In this document: positions 1-6,558 of the stretch, in pieces
Position numbering within the stretch: the stretch's first letter is position 1
Layout of the letters: each line of letters opens with the position of its first letter
DNA from: an uncultured Flavobacteriales bacterium
GTDB lineage: Bacteria > Bacteroidota > Bacteroidia > Flavobacteriales_D > Sanyastnellaceae
DNA length: 10,225 nucleotides
NCBI GenBank assembly: GCA_938092195.1
Contig: CALKHD010000054.1
Coordinates: forward strand, 1 to 10,225
Reading direction: 5' to 3'
Made by a program: the position numbers and the translations under genes
The notes under the pieces: generated by a model
Told to the model about the DNA's origin: nothing
The model's input: the letters and a program-made list of their open reading frames with translations, nothing else
Databases searched by the model: none

Positions 1-1
1 A

Positions 2-757
2 GACAATTTCATCTCCCAATTTCTGGCTCCGTTCTTCTCTGGAATCTTCCTCAACCGGGCCCGCGCCCCCCCTTCGGCTCAGTTCTGCTATACATTCAGA
101 ATGTTGGCCACTGGGGACGTCGTTCGCCCACGAATGGGCATGGCCAGCTTGGTGAATCAGCTCGAAAGCAAACTCAAGCGCACGGAGGTTCGAACCTGCA
201 CCCCTGTTCAATCGGTTTCAGAAAATCACTTGGTTTTGGGTGATGGCTCCACCTTGGAAACCAGCGGGGCCATTGTCACCATTCCCGGCTTGACACCTGA
301 AGCAGAGCCCCCCCTTTGGAACAGCTGTCTGAATGTGGTCTTTGCCTGTTCGCAAGCACCTTTTGGCCGGCCCATCATTGGACTCATTCCAGCTTCCAAG
401 GCGGTGACCAACTTCCACTTCATGGAAGATGTGCAGGGCGAAGAGGGCAAGGGGAAGGTCAACGCAACGGCCCTCATCGCCGGAGGCAGCACACCAGGCG
501 CCACTTTGCAAGCCATGCGAGATGACCTTCTTGGCGCCGGCATTCAAGTGAATGAAATTCTCTGGCAACGCCTGATTTCGCAGGCACTTCCTCAGCTGGC
601 GCAAGTCAGATCCAATGTGGCGAACCCCAGAAACCCTCAGGGTGGCTACATCGCTGGAGACCACACCGCCGCTCCTTCCCTCGACGCAGCGATGAGATCC
701 GGCCGTGTGGCTGCCGAAGCCTGGATGGAGGATCACCCACAAAAGGAGACCGAATGA
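2..757 (+). CDS. FAD-dependent amine oxidase/phytoene desaturase-like oxidoreductase, C-terminal part (5' partial)
   Basis: The reading frame is open from base 2, so this is the last 251 residues of a protein that begins left of the window. An internal ATG at 101 is not the likely start, because the 33 codons before it already match the family: a run with LAPFFSGIF, then FCYTFRMLATGD, resembling the FxRPFFxGxF...FxFRMFxxGD region of flavin-containing amine oxidase / protoporphyrinogen oxidase / phytoene desaturase-like proteins. The C-terminus has the FAD-contacting signature GGYIAGDHTAAPSLDAAMRS followed by GRVAAEAW. The dinucleotide-binding N-terminal Rossmann motif lies outside the window. 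The family oxidises or desaturates small hydrophobic or amine substrates with FAD; the substrate here cannot be told. The stop codon overlaps the next ATG (ATGA at 754-757), so the two genes are probably translationally coupled. The family call is sound; the specific function is unknown. Confidence 0.85.
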   Translation, partial: DNFISQFLAPFFSGIFLNRARAPPSAQFCYTFRMLATGDVVRPRMGMASLVNQLESKLKRTEVRTCTPVQSVSENHLVLGDGSTLETSGAIVTIPGLTPEAEPPLWNSCLNVVFACSQAPFGRPIIGLIPASKAVTNFHFMEDVQGEEGKGKVNATALIAGGSTPGATLQAMRDDLLGAGIQVNEILWQRLISQALPQLAQVRSNVANPRNPQGGYIAGDHTAAPSLDAAMRSGRVAAEAWMEDHPQKETE

Positions 758-1401
758 ACCGTCCGCTCTGGGACCAGTGGTGGCGAGAAGAGCGTTCAGG
801 CGCCATGGACTCTCGGTCCTTTGCTCAGGCCATGGAGCACTGGGTGAACAACAGCCAGCACAGTGGCGGAACCGAACCTGCGTCTTGGATTGAGTTTACA
901 GCGCTCAACGCCGTTCGGATGAGACGCGTGGCCAAAACCATTAAAATGCCGGAATCCTTGATGGCACTTTTGGATTCAGGGAAATGTCAGAAACAGCATT
1001 GGACGCTGATCACCGAGAGCTGGTGTGGGGATGCAGCCCAGACCACACCCCTCATTGCGGCCATGGCGGACCGGGCAGGCGTCACCCTGAACTGGACCCT
1101 GCGTGATTCTGGGCCCAAACTCATCAGCGAATTCCTGACCCAAGGCTCCGAGTCCATTCCCATTTGGATCATCGCTGGAGAGGACGGAAAAATTCTCGGC
1201 CAATGGGGGCCCAGACCAGGCGACCTTCAATCTTGGATCGGCATGGAGCGCGCCAAGCCCAACCCGTTGTCCAAAAAAGAAATGGCGATCCAAATTCAAC
1301 TTTGGTACGCCCGTGACCGGGGTAAGACATTTTTTGGCGAAGTGGAGCCTTGGCTGCGCAACTTGACTGAATCGCAGGGAATGAGGTTACTCCTCTCATG
1401 A
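754..1401 (+). CDS. Thioredoxin-fold family protein with a single active-site cysteine
   Basis: This 215-residue protein has a thioredoxin-like core at about residues 80-155. It contains TLITESWCGDAAQ (residues 84-96), where the usual CxxC is replaced by C91-G-D-A, then LRDSG, the cis-proline region SIPIW (P136), and DGKILGQWGPRP (144-155). This pattern matches the thioredoxin-like family in which only the first active-site cysteine is kept. Such a protein cannot form the usual intramolecular disulfide, so a role in monothiol chemistry or substrate binding is inferred rather than classical disulfide reduction. No signal peptide is visible, so it is probably cytoplasmic. The ATG start overlaps the stop of the upstream FAD oxidoreductase (ATGA), which implies co-translation and perhaps a shared redox job. 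The last 60 residues extend beyond the core and look helical. About 120 bases separate it from the next gene. Confidence 0.85.
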   Translation: MNRPLWDQWWREERSGAMDSRSFAQAMEHWVNNSQHSGGTEPASWIEFTALNAVRMRRVAKTIKMPESLMALLDSGKCQKQHWTLITESWCGDAAQTTPLIAAMADRAGVTLNWTLRDSGPKLISEFLTQGSESIPIWIIAGEDGKILGQWGPRPGDLQSWIGMERAKPNPLSKKEMAIQIQLWYARDRGKTFFGEVEPWLRNLTESQGMRLLLS

Positions 1402-1440
1402 CTGACGGGTTTTAACGGGGGCATGATTGGTCGCCGCTGA

Positions 1441-1463
1441 TTGAATTTTGGACTTGAATTCAA
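1441..1463. repeat. Short AT-rich inverted repeat upstream of the fasciclin gene
   Basis: TTGAATT at 1441-1447 is the reverse complement of AATTCAA at 1457-1463, with a 9-base spacer. The palindrome TTGAATTCAA (1454-1463) lies inside the right half. The repeat sits in the 123-base gap between the thioredoxin-fold gene and the fasciclin gene, about 60-85 bases before the latter's ATG. It could be an operator or a weak terminator stem, but a 7-base AT-rich match can arise by chance and no T-run follows. Confidence 0.25.
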
Positions 1464-1524
1464 AATGGGCTGAACAAACCCCAATGGACTCTGTTCCTGT
1501 TATTCAATCACACAAACCCGAAAC

Positions 1525-3063
1525 ATGCTCAAGCATACCTTTTTTCTGGCCCTCCTTTTTGTAGGGTCCCTCCTCCAAGCCCAGACCACCGTGGTCGATG
1601 TGGTGGTCAACAGCGAAGACCATACCCTTCTTGAAGCTGCAGTCATCGAAGCCGACTTGGCTGGTGCCCTGTCAGGTGAAGGTCCTTTCACTGTTTTTGC
1701 CCCTACAGACGACGCGGTGACCGCTCTGATCACAACGCTGGACATCACCGCCGAAGAATTCCTGGCTATGGAAGATTTGAGTGACGTTCTTCTCTACCAT
1801 GTGGTGAACGCCACGGCCATGAGCACAGACCTGTCCGATGGACAAATGGTCACCACCATGCTCGGTGAGGACGTGACCATCACCATCATGGATGGTTCTG
1901 TCATGGTCAACGGCGCAACCGTGACCACAGCCGACATCACCGCCGACAACGGCGTGGTTCACGTCATCGACGCGGTGCTCTTGCCCCCGACTCCTGAAGT
2001 CACTCCTACAGTGGCCGAGATCATTGCCAACAGCCCAGACCACACCGTTTTGGCCGCTGTCCTCGACAGCACAGATTTGGACGTGGCTTTGTCAGGAACC
2101 GGGCCCTTCACTGTGTTCGCTCCAACCGATGCAGCATTTGACGCGGTCGACCCCATGACCCTCTTGTCTTTGTTGCTCGACAACGACGCATTGGCAGAAG
2201 TGCTGACCTATCACGTCGCTGGAGACAGCGTCATGAGCACCGACTTGAGCGATGGCCAAGTCATCACCACCCTCAACGGAGGCGATGTGACGGTGACCAT
2301 CGACGGAGGAACTGTGATGATCAACAACGCCATGGTCATCGTGGCCGACCTCGTCGGCTCCAATGGTGTGGTTCATGTCATCGACGCCGTTTTGTTGCCC
2401 CCTCCACCGGCGCCCGCCACTGTGGTGGACATCATCGTGAACAGCCCAGACCACACCATTTTGGAGACTGCAGTCATTGCAGCTGGACTGGCTGATGACC
2501 TCTCAGCTGAAGGTCCTTTCACCGTCTTTGCCCCTACCGATGCTGCCATTGCCGCCCTGCCTGCAGGAGCCCTCGAAGCTTTGCTCGCAGACCCAACTGG
2601 AGCCTTGGCTGAAGTGTTGCTCTACCACGTGGTTGGCGCTGCTGCCCTGAGCACCGACCTGAGCGACGGTCAGTTGATCGCCACATTGCAAGGTGGTGAC
2701 GTTGAAGTCAGCATTGATGGAATGGGTGTCATGATCAACGATGCCAATGTCATTGTGGCTGACCTCGTTGCCGACAATGGAGTGGTGCACGTAATTGACG
2801 CGGTTCTCAGCTTGCCAACTGGCGTTGAGAGTGTCAGCCTTTCCTCTTTGTTTGAAGTTTACCCGAACCCCACAACGGACGTTCTCCGTTGGAACGGAAT
2901 TGCAGTCGACCGCATTCAAGTGCTCGACGCCCAAGGACGGGTTCGCATTCAAACCTCAAACCCAGCCAACAGCATCGACCTCTCACCCCTCGAAAGCGGG
3001 GTGTTCATGGTCGTGATTGAGGCCGAGGGACAACGTGCCGTGAAGTCCGTGCTCAAGCACTGA
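1525..3063 (+). CDS. Secreted triple fasciclin (FAS1) domain protein with type IX secretion sorting domain
   Basis: This 512-residue protein starts with a Sec signal peptide (MLKHTFFLALLFVGSLLQAQ, residues 1-20, with cleavage likely near AQ/T). Three FAS1 domains follow at about residues 22-153, 161-292 and 298-429. Each carries GPFTVFAPTD (from 53, 193 and 330), a Tyr-His motif (91-92, 229-230, 367-368), TDLSDGQ, and a closing NGVVHVIDAVL. The linkers are proline-rich (PPTPEVTP, PPPPAPA). Residues about 443-512 form a T9SS type A sorting domain beginning FEVYPNPTTDVL and ending in a basic stretch. FAS1 domains mediate adhesion or matrix binding. The sorting domain directs passage across the outer membrane and, in known systems, cleavage and attachment to A-type lipopolysaccharide. 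Cell-surface adhesion is therefore the likely role, but no ligand can be inferred. It is monocistronic by appearance, with a strong terminator just downstream. Confidence 0.95.
   Translation: MLKHTFFLALLFVGSLLQAQTTVVDVVVNSEDHTLLEAAVIEADLAGALSGEGPFTVFAPTDDAVTALITTLDITAEEFLAMEDLSDVLLYHVVNATAMSTDLSDGQMVTTMLGEDVTITIMDGSVMVNGATVTTADITADNGVVHVIDAVLLPPTPEVTPTVAEIIANSPDHTVLAAVLDSTDLDVALSGTGPFTVFAPTDAAFDAVDPMTLLSLLLDNDALAEVLTYHVAGDSVMSTDLSDGQVITTLNGGDVTVTIDGGTVMINNAMVIVADLVGSNGVVHVIDAVLLPPPPAPATVVDIIVNSPDHTILETAVIAAGLADDLSAEGPFTVFAPTDAAIAALPAGALEALLADPTGALAEVLLYHVVGAAALSTDLSDGQLIATLQGGDVEVSIDGMGVMINDANVIVADLVADNGVVHVIDAVLSLPTGVESVSLSSLFEVYPNPTTDVLRWNGIAVDRIQVLDAQGRVRIQTSNPANSIDLSPLESGVFMVVIEAEGQRAVKSVLKH
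1588..2811 (+). repeat. Three tandem FAS1 coding repeats, period about 414 bp
   Basis: The three fasciclin domains are encoded by diverged tandem repeats at about 1588-1983, 2005-2400 and 2416-2811. The Tyr-His motif and the closing VVHVIDAVL recur exactly every 138 codons. Some DNA stretches remain nearly identical between units, for example GAAGGTCCTTTCAC in units 1 and 3. The first half of unit 3 resembles unit 1, whereas its second half resembles unit 2. The pattern points to duplication within the gene, with possible later exchange between units. Confidence 0.85.
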
Positions 3064-3088
3064 TTTCAACGCACATATCGTACAATGG

Positions 3089-3124
3089 CAAGGCCACCCC
3101 TCGGGGTGGCCTTGTTGCTTTTCT
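3089..3124 (+). terminator. Strong intrinsic terminator after the fasciclin gene
   Basis: A perfect 12-base stem, CAAGGCCACCCC (3089-3100) paired with GGGGTGGCCTTG (3103-3114), begins 25 bases after the fasciclin stop codon. The paper spacer is two bases, so the outer C-G pairs of the loop probably stay open. The T-rich tail TTGCTTTTCTG follows. It reads as a Rho-independent terminator on the plus strand. On the minus strand the same stem would be formed by transcripts from the convergent phosphatase cluster, but no T-run follows in that direction, so termination there is expected to be weaker. Confidence 0.85.
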
Positions 3125-3169
3125 GAAATTTTGCTTTTGCCAAAACTGCCAAGACACCGCCCAATCAGA

Positions 3170-3240
3170 CTCGACCGGACGCAGCTCGACCTCAGCTCGA
3201 CCTCAGCTCAGCTCAGCTCAGCTCAGCTCAGCTCAGCTCA
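3170..3240. repeat. Nested short tandem repeat ending in a CTCAG pentanucleotide microsatellite
   Basis: Reading the plus strand, a 15-base unit CTCGACCGGACGCAG (3170-3184) is followed by two exact 11-base units CTCGACCTCAG (3185-3195 and 3196-3206). Seven complete CTCAG units then run from 3202 to 3236, the first shared with the tail of the second 11-mer, plus a partial CTCA (3237-3240). The array lies in the convergent intergenic region. Its last bases, TCA at 3238-3240, are the stop codon (TGA on the minus strand) of the phosphatase gene. Pentanucleotide arrays of this length can change copy number by replication slippage. Confidence 0.95.
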
Positions 3241-4023
3241 ATGCACCAAGAACCAGGAGTTGAGCAATTCTTCACGGTTGTAGAGCATGGTAATACCGGT
3301 GCTTTGATCGACCACATCCAATCCAGCAGCCGTACAAATGGCCTGACCCGCAGCCGTGTCCCATTCCATGGTGGGCGCAAACCTTGGATAGCAATCCGCT
3401 TTCCCTTCGGCCACCATGCACAGCTTCAGAGATGAGCCTTTGGACATGAGTTCGACCTTGCCATGCTCTTGGCGCAATTGTTCCACAAAATCCTCCGTCT
3501 CGGTGGACATGTGTGAACGGCTGGCCACCACCGTGAATGGCCGATCTCCTTTGTCCTGGGGAAGCTCAGAAGCAGAAGCCATCCAAGTTTCCATGTCCAA
3601 CGAACCGGCCATGTCCACCTGGGCCTTGAACGCCCCGTTTTCATCAGCGAAGTAGACCTCTCCTGTGACGGGAACCAAGATCACCCCCAACACCGGAACT
3701 TGGTTGCGGACCAGGGCGATGTTCACGGTAAACTCCCCGTTGCGCTTGATGAATTCTTTGGTTCCATCAATGGGATCCACCACCCACAATTGAGACCACG
3801 CGGAACGCTCTGAAAAGGGGATGTTCCGGCCCTCTTCCGACAACACCGGAATCTGGGTGCGCGCAAGGTGCCTCATGATGATTTCATGGGAGGCCAAATC
3901 CGCTTTGGTCAAGGGAGATTCGTCTCCCTTGAGGGTCACATCGAACTCACCGCTGTGGTAGATCTCTAAAATGGCAACACCGGCTTCTATCGCTCCTTCA
4001 AGCGCAACTTTCAATGGATTCAT
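3238..4023 (-). CDS. cysQ: CysQ-type 3'(2'),5'-bisphosphate nucleotidase (inositol monophosphatase superfamily)
   Basis: The product is a 261-residue phosphatase if translation starts at the ATG at 4021-4023; an in-frame TTG at 4030-4032 would add three residues. Numbering from the TTG, it shows the superfamily metal-site motifs: LSEE (64-67), WVVDPIDGTKEFI (83-95, with D86 and D89 as metal ligands), GSSLK (199-203) and EWDTAAGQAI (223-232, with D225). The DGTKEF form and GSSLK fit CysQ better than inositol monophosphatase. CysQ hydrolyses 3'-phosphoadenosine-5'-phosphate (PAP) to AMP, removing an inhibitory by-product of PAPS-dependent sulfate transfer or reduction. No signal peptide is present, so it is probably cytoplasmic. 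It is the last gene of the cluster, 18 bases after the glycosyltransferase stop, so co-transcription is likely. Its own stop codon is the final unit of the pentanucleotide repeat. Confidence 0.9.
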   Translation of the reverse strand: MNPLKVALEGAIEAGVAILEIYHSGEFDVTLKGDESPLTKADLASHEIIMRHLARTQIPVLSEEGRNIPFSERSAWSQLWVVDPIDGTKEFIKRNGEFTVNIALVRNQVPVLGVILVPVTGEVYFADENGAFKAQVDMAGSLDMETWMASASELPQDKGDRPFTVVASRSHMSTETEDFVEQLRQEHGKVELMSKGSSLKLCMVAEGKADCYPRFAPTMEWDTAAGQAICTAAGLDVVDQSTGITMLYNREELLNSWFLVH

Positions 4024-4041
4024 GGCCGTCAAAACTACGTC

Positions 4042-5241
4042 TCAGATGGAGCTCTTGACGCTCTGATCTCCATCCAATTCGTCGTAAATCCCCGTCAACA
4101 CCAAGGCCTCTTTGGACCAAGAAAGTTCAGAGGCAGATCGCTTCAAGCCCGGTTGAAACGTCGTGGTCCCCTCAACTTTCATCTGGAGCACTGCATCTCG
4201 CCAACCCAGGGCATCGTCCTGGTTGACCATTCGTCCGACTTGATGCTCCTCAATCAAAGCCCTGCAATCCGGAAGGTCATTGGACAGCACAGGAACGCCC
4301 GCAAGGATGTACTCGAACAGCTTGTTAGGCAGGCAATAGAGGTAGGACAAACAAGTGGGTCGAACCGAGACCAAGCCCACATCTGCACTTTGGGTGTGCT
4401 CCAGCACTTGCTCGTAGGGAACCGCGGGATGCAAATGAACATGGGGGAGGCGATTGGCGGCCTCTTCCACCATGGGCTGCAAAAGGCCGTAACCCATGAG
4501 CACCAAATGGACCCCAGAATCCTCCAGACCTTCCATGGCCTTCAGTGCCGTTTCCAAACCTCGGTTGTATGTGAACGCCCCTTGGTACAAGGCGATGAAT
4601 CCCTCTTGAGGGATGTTGAATCGATCCCGAAAGTGATCGGGACCCGGGCCTTCCAGTGGCCCTCGCTCTGAGCGAGGGGCAGGAATGTTGCGAACCAGAT
4701 GAACGTCCGCCATCCCGAACTCGGCGTAGCGCTCCTGGTAAGCCTTTGCAATCGAGGGACTCACTGTAATGACAGCTGCTGCCTTTCGAATCATTCGCCG
4801 CTCCAGCCAACTGACCAGCTTCCGCTCCAACTTGGACTTCCCGTTGCGCTCGGCCTCAAACTCATGGCAATCGTAGACCAATTTCAATTTTGGGTTGAAC
4901 CGTTGCGCCAGCCATCCCAAAACAAAAGCTTCGATGTCGTTGCAATGCCACGCGTCGACCCGGCGCCAGCCCTTGATCAAACGCAGCCCGAGCTCAGCCA
5001 TTTTGATCACCCCGAAAACGGTTCCCCTTGGCAATCGACCCGATTTCACACCGACCCTCACCACGTTCCAACCGCCTGGTCGCTCCTCTGTGTTCGGCAC
5101 CGATCCTCCTGCGACTCCCTGTGGTTTTTGCAACGCCACCACGGTGACTTCATGGCCTTTCTCGGCCAAGCTCTCCGCGATCTTCAGAACCCGATTGTCT
5201 CGGGTAAAGTCATTCAGAACGACGTTAGCGATTCTCATCAT
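4042..5241 (-). CDS. Family 4 (GT4, GT-B fold) glycosyltransferase
   Basis: This 399-residue protein begins MMRIANVVLNDFTRDNRVLK, the usual N-terminal half of a GT-B enzyme with an N-D-x-x-x-D-x-R acceptor-side loop. HCND (99-102) and YDCHEFEAER (123-132) follow; the latter is common in bacterial exopolysaccharide GT4 enzymes. The C-terminal donor half carries LYQGAFTYNRGLE (218-230), LMGYG (248-252) and PNKLFEYILAGVPVLSNDLP (305-324), whose Glu310 fits the nucleotide-sugar-binding position. The family transfers an activated sugar to a lipid-linked or saccharide acceptor at the cytoplasmic membrane; the sugar cannot be told. The ATG overlaps the end of the upstream flippase gene by 17 bases (14 if the second ATG is used), which indicates translational coupling. 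Together they look like a polysaccharide assembly module. Confidence 0.92.
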   Translation of the reverse strand: MMRIANVVLNDFTRDNRVLKIAESLAEKGHEVTVVALQKPQGVAGGSVPNTEERPGGWNVVRVGVKSGRLPRGTVFGVIKMAELGLRLIKGWRRVDAWHCNDIEAFVLGWLAQRFNPKLKLVYDCHEFEAERNGKSKLERKLVSWLERRMIRKAAAVITVSPSIAKAYQERYAEFGMADVHLVRNIPAPRSERGPLEGPGPDHFRDRFNIPQEGFIALYQGAFTYNRGLETALKAMEGLEDSGVHLVLMGYGLLQPMVEEAANRLPHVHLHPAVPYEQVLEHTQSADVGLVSVRPTCLSYLYCLPNKLFEYILAGVPVLSNDLPDCRALIEEHQVGRMVNQDDALGWRDAVLQMKVEGTTTFQPGLKRSASELSWSKEALVLTGIYDELDGDQSVKSSI

Positions 5242-6496
5242 GGTGCTGGTTTACGGCCGTGATCAAAACCACCATGTTGATCAAATAATAAGCACATTTT
5301 GCCCAAACAATGCCCCTCAGGGCTCCCCACTCGCCCCCTCCGAACCATTCGGGGTGGAGGGTTCCTAAGTACCACCCCACACCTACGGCAGTCAAATGCA
5401 AGGCGTCCAGAGCCGTGATCCACTTGGGCTTCTTCACACGATGGAACATGGAACCCAAACCGGCCGAAATGAAATTCAAGACGAACCAAGGGGTCAAGAT
5501 TCGGATCACATCCATGGCCCCACGCCAAGGCTCCCCAAACAACCACGCCGTGGTGCCGTCTGGCGCCATCCAAACCGCCGTCCCCACGGCCACGGCCACG
5601 ATGGTCAGCCCCGCAAACACACGAAAGAACAGACGGCGAAGGGGCGCTCCATCGGCTTGTTCCATGGCTGACTTGAACACCACTGGAGCGGCCGAAGTGG
5701 CCAGCAGTGAAAGCGGCAACATGACCATGCGCCGGGCGATCCCCATCCAGCCCAAAAGCAACGGGCCCAACGTGGCGCCGATGAGCAAAACGTGCAACCA
5801 TTGGGCCAAGCGATTCATGGCGCTCCCGGCCAACACCCAAGTGGGGTAATCCCGATGGGCGCGCACAGCTTCTGGCGAAGGAGATTCCTTCCACGGGGCA
5901 GCAGACCGGCATGTGGCCGCCAACCCCCTGCGCATGATGCCCCATCGAAGCCCTATCCCTGCGCCTGAGCCCCAACTGAGCCCGCCGAGTGGAAGCCAAC
6001 CTGAGACCATCCATTTTGTCCACTCAGACAACATGGGGCCAGAGGCTTGAGCCAGCGCGACATTCTCCACTTTGGATTGGCGGTGATGCCAATATTCCAT
6101 CAACCGAGAATGCGCCGCCAGTCCTGCAAAAAGGGGCAGCCCCAGAGCCACCCAAGACCATCCTTGCAAGGACCAAGTTTGTGCCACCCATTGTGCCGTT
6201 CCCCATGCCAAAACTGCAATGACCATGACCGTCAACCAAACAGCTCGCTGACCCGCCCACAGCAAGCCCAAAGCGTCTTTCTCCGACTTCGGCAACATCA
6301 ATGCCTGTTCGAATTTTCCTGTGCCCAATGCGGCCGCGATGCCGGTCACAAGCGCAAACACCTCAAGGTGAGCAAAGGCCTCTGGACTGTACAGCCGCGC
6401 CAGAACAAAGGCAGCGCCAAAGGCCACCAATTGGCCAGCCAAAGAGCCCCCGAACAACTTCGCCATTCGACCCATCATGGGCAGCGGTATGTGCAT
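5225..6496 (-). CDS. Wzx-type oligosaccharide flippase (polysaccharide transporter family)
   Basis: This is a polytopic membrane protein of about 423 residues if started at the ATG at 6494-6496. A TTG at 6500-6502 would give 425 residues, and the paired ATGs at 6473-6478 are also possible. Numbering from the TTG, the N-terminus shows typical flippase wording: LFGGSLAGQLVAFGAAF (16-32), ARLYSPEAFAHLEVF (35-49) and FEQALMLPKSEKDA (64-77), matching the ARxxSPExFG...FExAxxLPxxxxxA pattern of this family. Hydrophobic helices recur at about 20-60, 85-132, 235-275, 293-312, 335-350, 365-380 and 398-416. A hydrophilic stretch at about 190-220 is a cytoplasmic loop or linker. The family flips lipid-linked oligosaccharides across the inner membrane. 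It is the first gene of the three-gene minus-strand cluster. Which O-unit it moves is unknown. Confidence 0.88.
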   Translation of the reverse strand: MHIPLPMMGRMAKLFGGSLAGQLVAFGAAFVLARLYSPEAFAHLEVFALVTGIAAALGTGKFEQALMLPKSEKDALGLLWAGQRAVWLTVMVIAVLAWGTAQWVAQTWSLQGWSWVALGLPLFAGLAAHSRLMEYWHHRQSKVENVALAQASGPMLSEWTKWMVSGWLPLGGLSWGSGAGIGLRWGIMRRGLAATCRSAAPWKESPSPEAVRAHRDYPTWVLAGSAMNRLAQWLHVLLIGATLGPLLLGWMGIARRMVMLPLSLLATSAAPVVFKSAMEQADGAPLRRLFFRVFAGLTIVAVAVGTAVWMAPDGTTAWLFGEPWRGAMDVIRILTPWFVLNFISAGLGSMFHRVKKPKWITALDALHLTAVGVGWYLGTLHPEWFGGGEWGALRGIVWAKCAYYLINMVVLITAVNQHHDENR

Positions 6497-6511
6497 TTGC
6501 AAGACACAGCG

Positions 6512-6519
6512 CCAAGGTA
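6512..6519 (-). promoter_or_regulatory. Possible Bacteroidota -7 element for the flippase cluster
   Basis: On the minus strand the bases read TACCTTGG, seven of eight matches to the Bacteroidota -7 consensus TAnnTTTG. They lie 15 bases before the ATG at 6496, so transcripts would have a very short leader. No convincing -33 TTTG element is found, so this is only a candidate. Confidence 0.3.
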
Positions 6520-6546
6520 CTGCCAGACCTGCTCTGATGCTGTCTT

Positions 6547-6554
6547 TACCTTTC
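6547..6554 (+). promoter_or_regulatory. Possible Bacteroidota -7 element for the cupin gene
   Basis: TACCTTTC matches the TAnnTTTG consensus at seven of eight positions and ends four bases before the cupin ATG at 6559. Transcription from it would begin at or almost at the start codon, giving a nearly leaderless message. No clear -33 element is seen. Confidence 0.3.
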
Positions 6555-6558
6555 CGTC

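Noticed and set aside
101..757. Start of the first oxidoreductase at the ATG at 101
   Set aside because: The frame is open to the window edge and the upstream codons match the conserved family region, so the ATG is an internal methionine.
1672..2043. Long antisense open frames within the fasciclin gene (also 2092-2454 and 2503-2952, minus strand)
   Set aside because: They recur at the same place in each FAS1 repeat, are rich in His, Asp and Val from antisense reading of GC-biased codons, and show no domain; they are shadows of the repeated coding sequence.
3185..3240. CRISPR array or phase-variable coding repeat
   Set aside because: The units are 5-11 bases with no spacers, and apart from the stop codon the array is outside coding sequence, so it is neither a CRISPR array nor a translational phase switch.
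4153..4671. A 172-codon plus-strand frame opposite the glycosyltransferase
   Set aside because: It lies antisense to a clear GT4 gene with catalytic motifs and has no recognisable domain or composition of its own.
5238..6023. A 261-codon minus-strand frame inside the flippase gene
   Set aside because: It is a second frame on the same strand as a well-supported flippase, rich in Arg, Gly and His with no membrane helices or motif; it is a GC-driven shadow.
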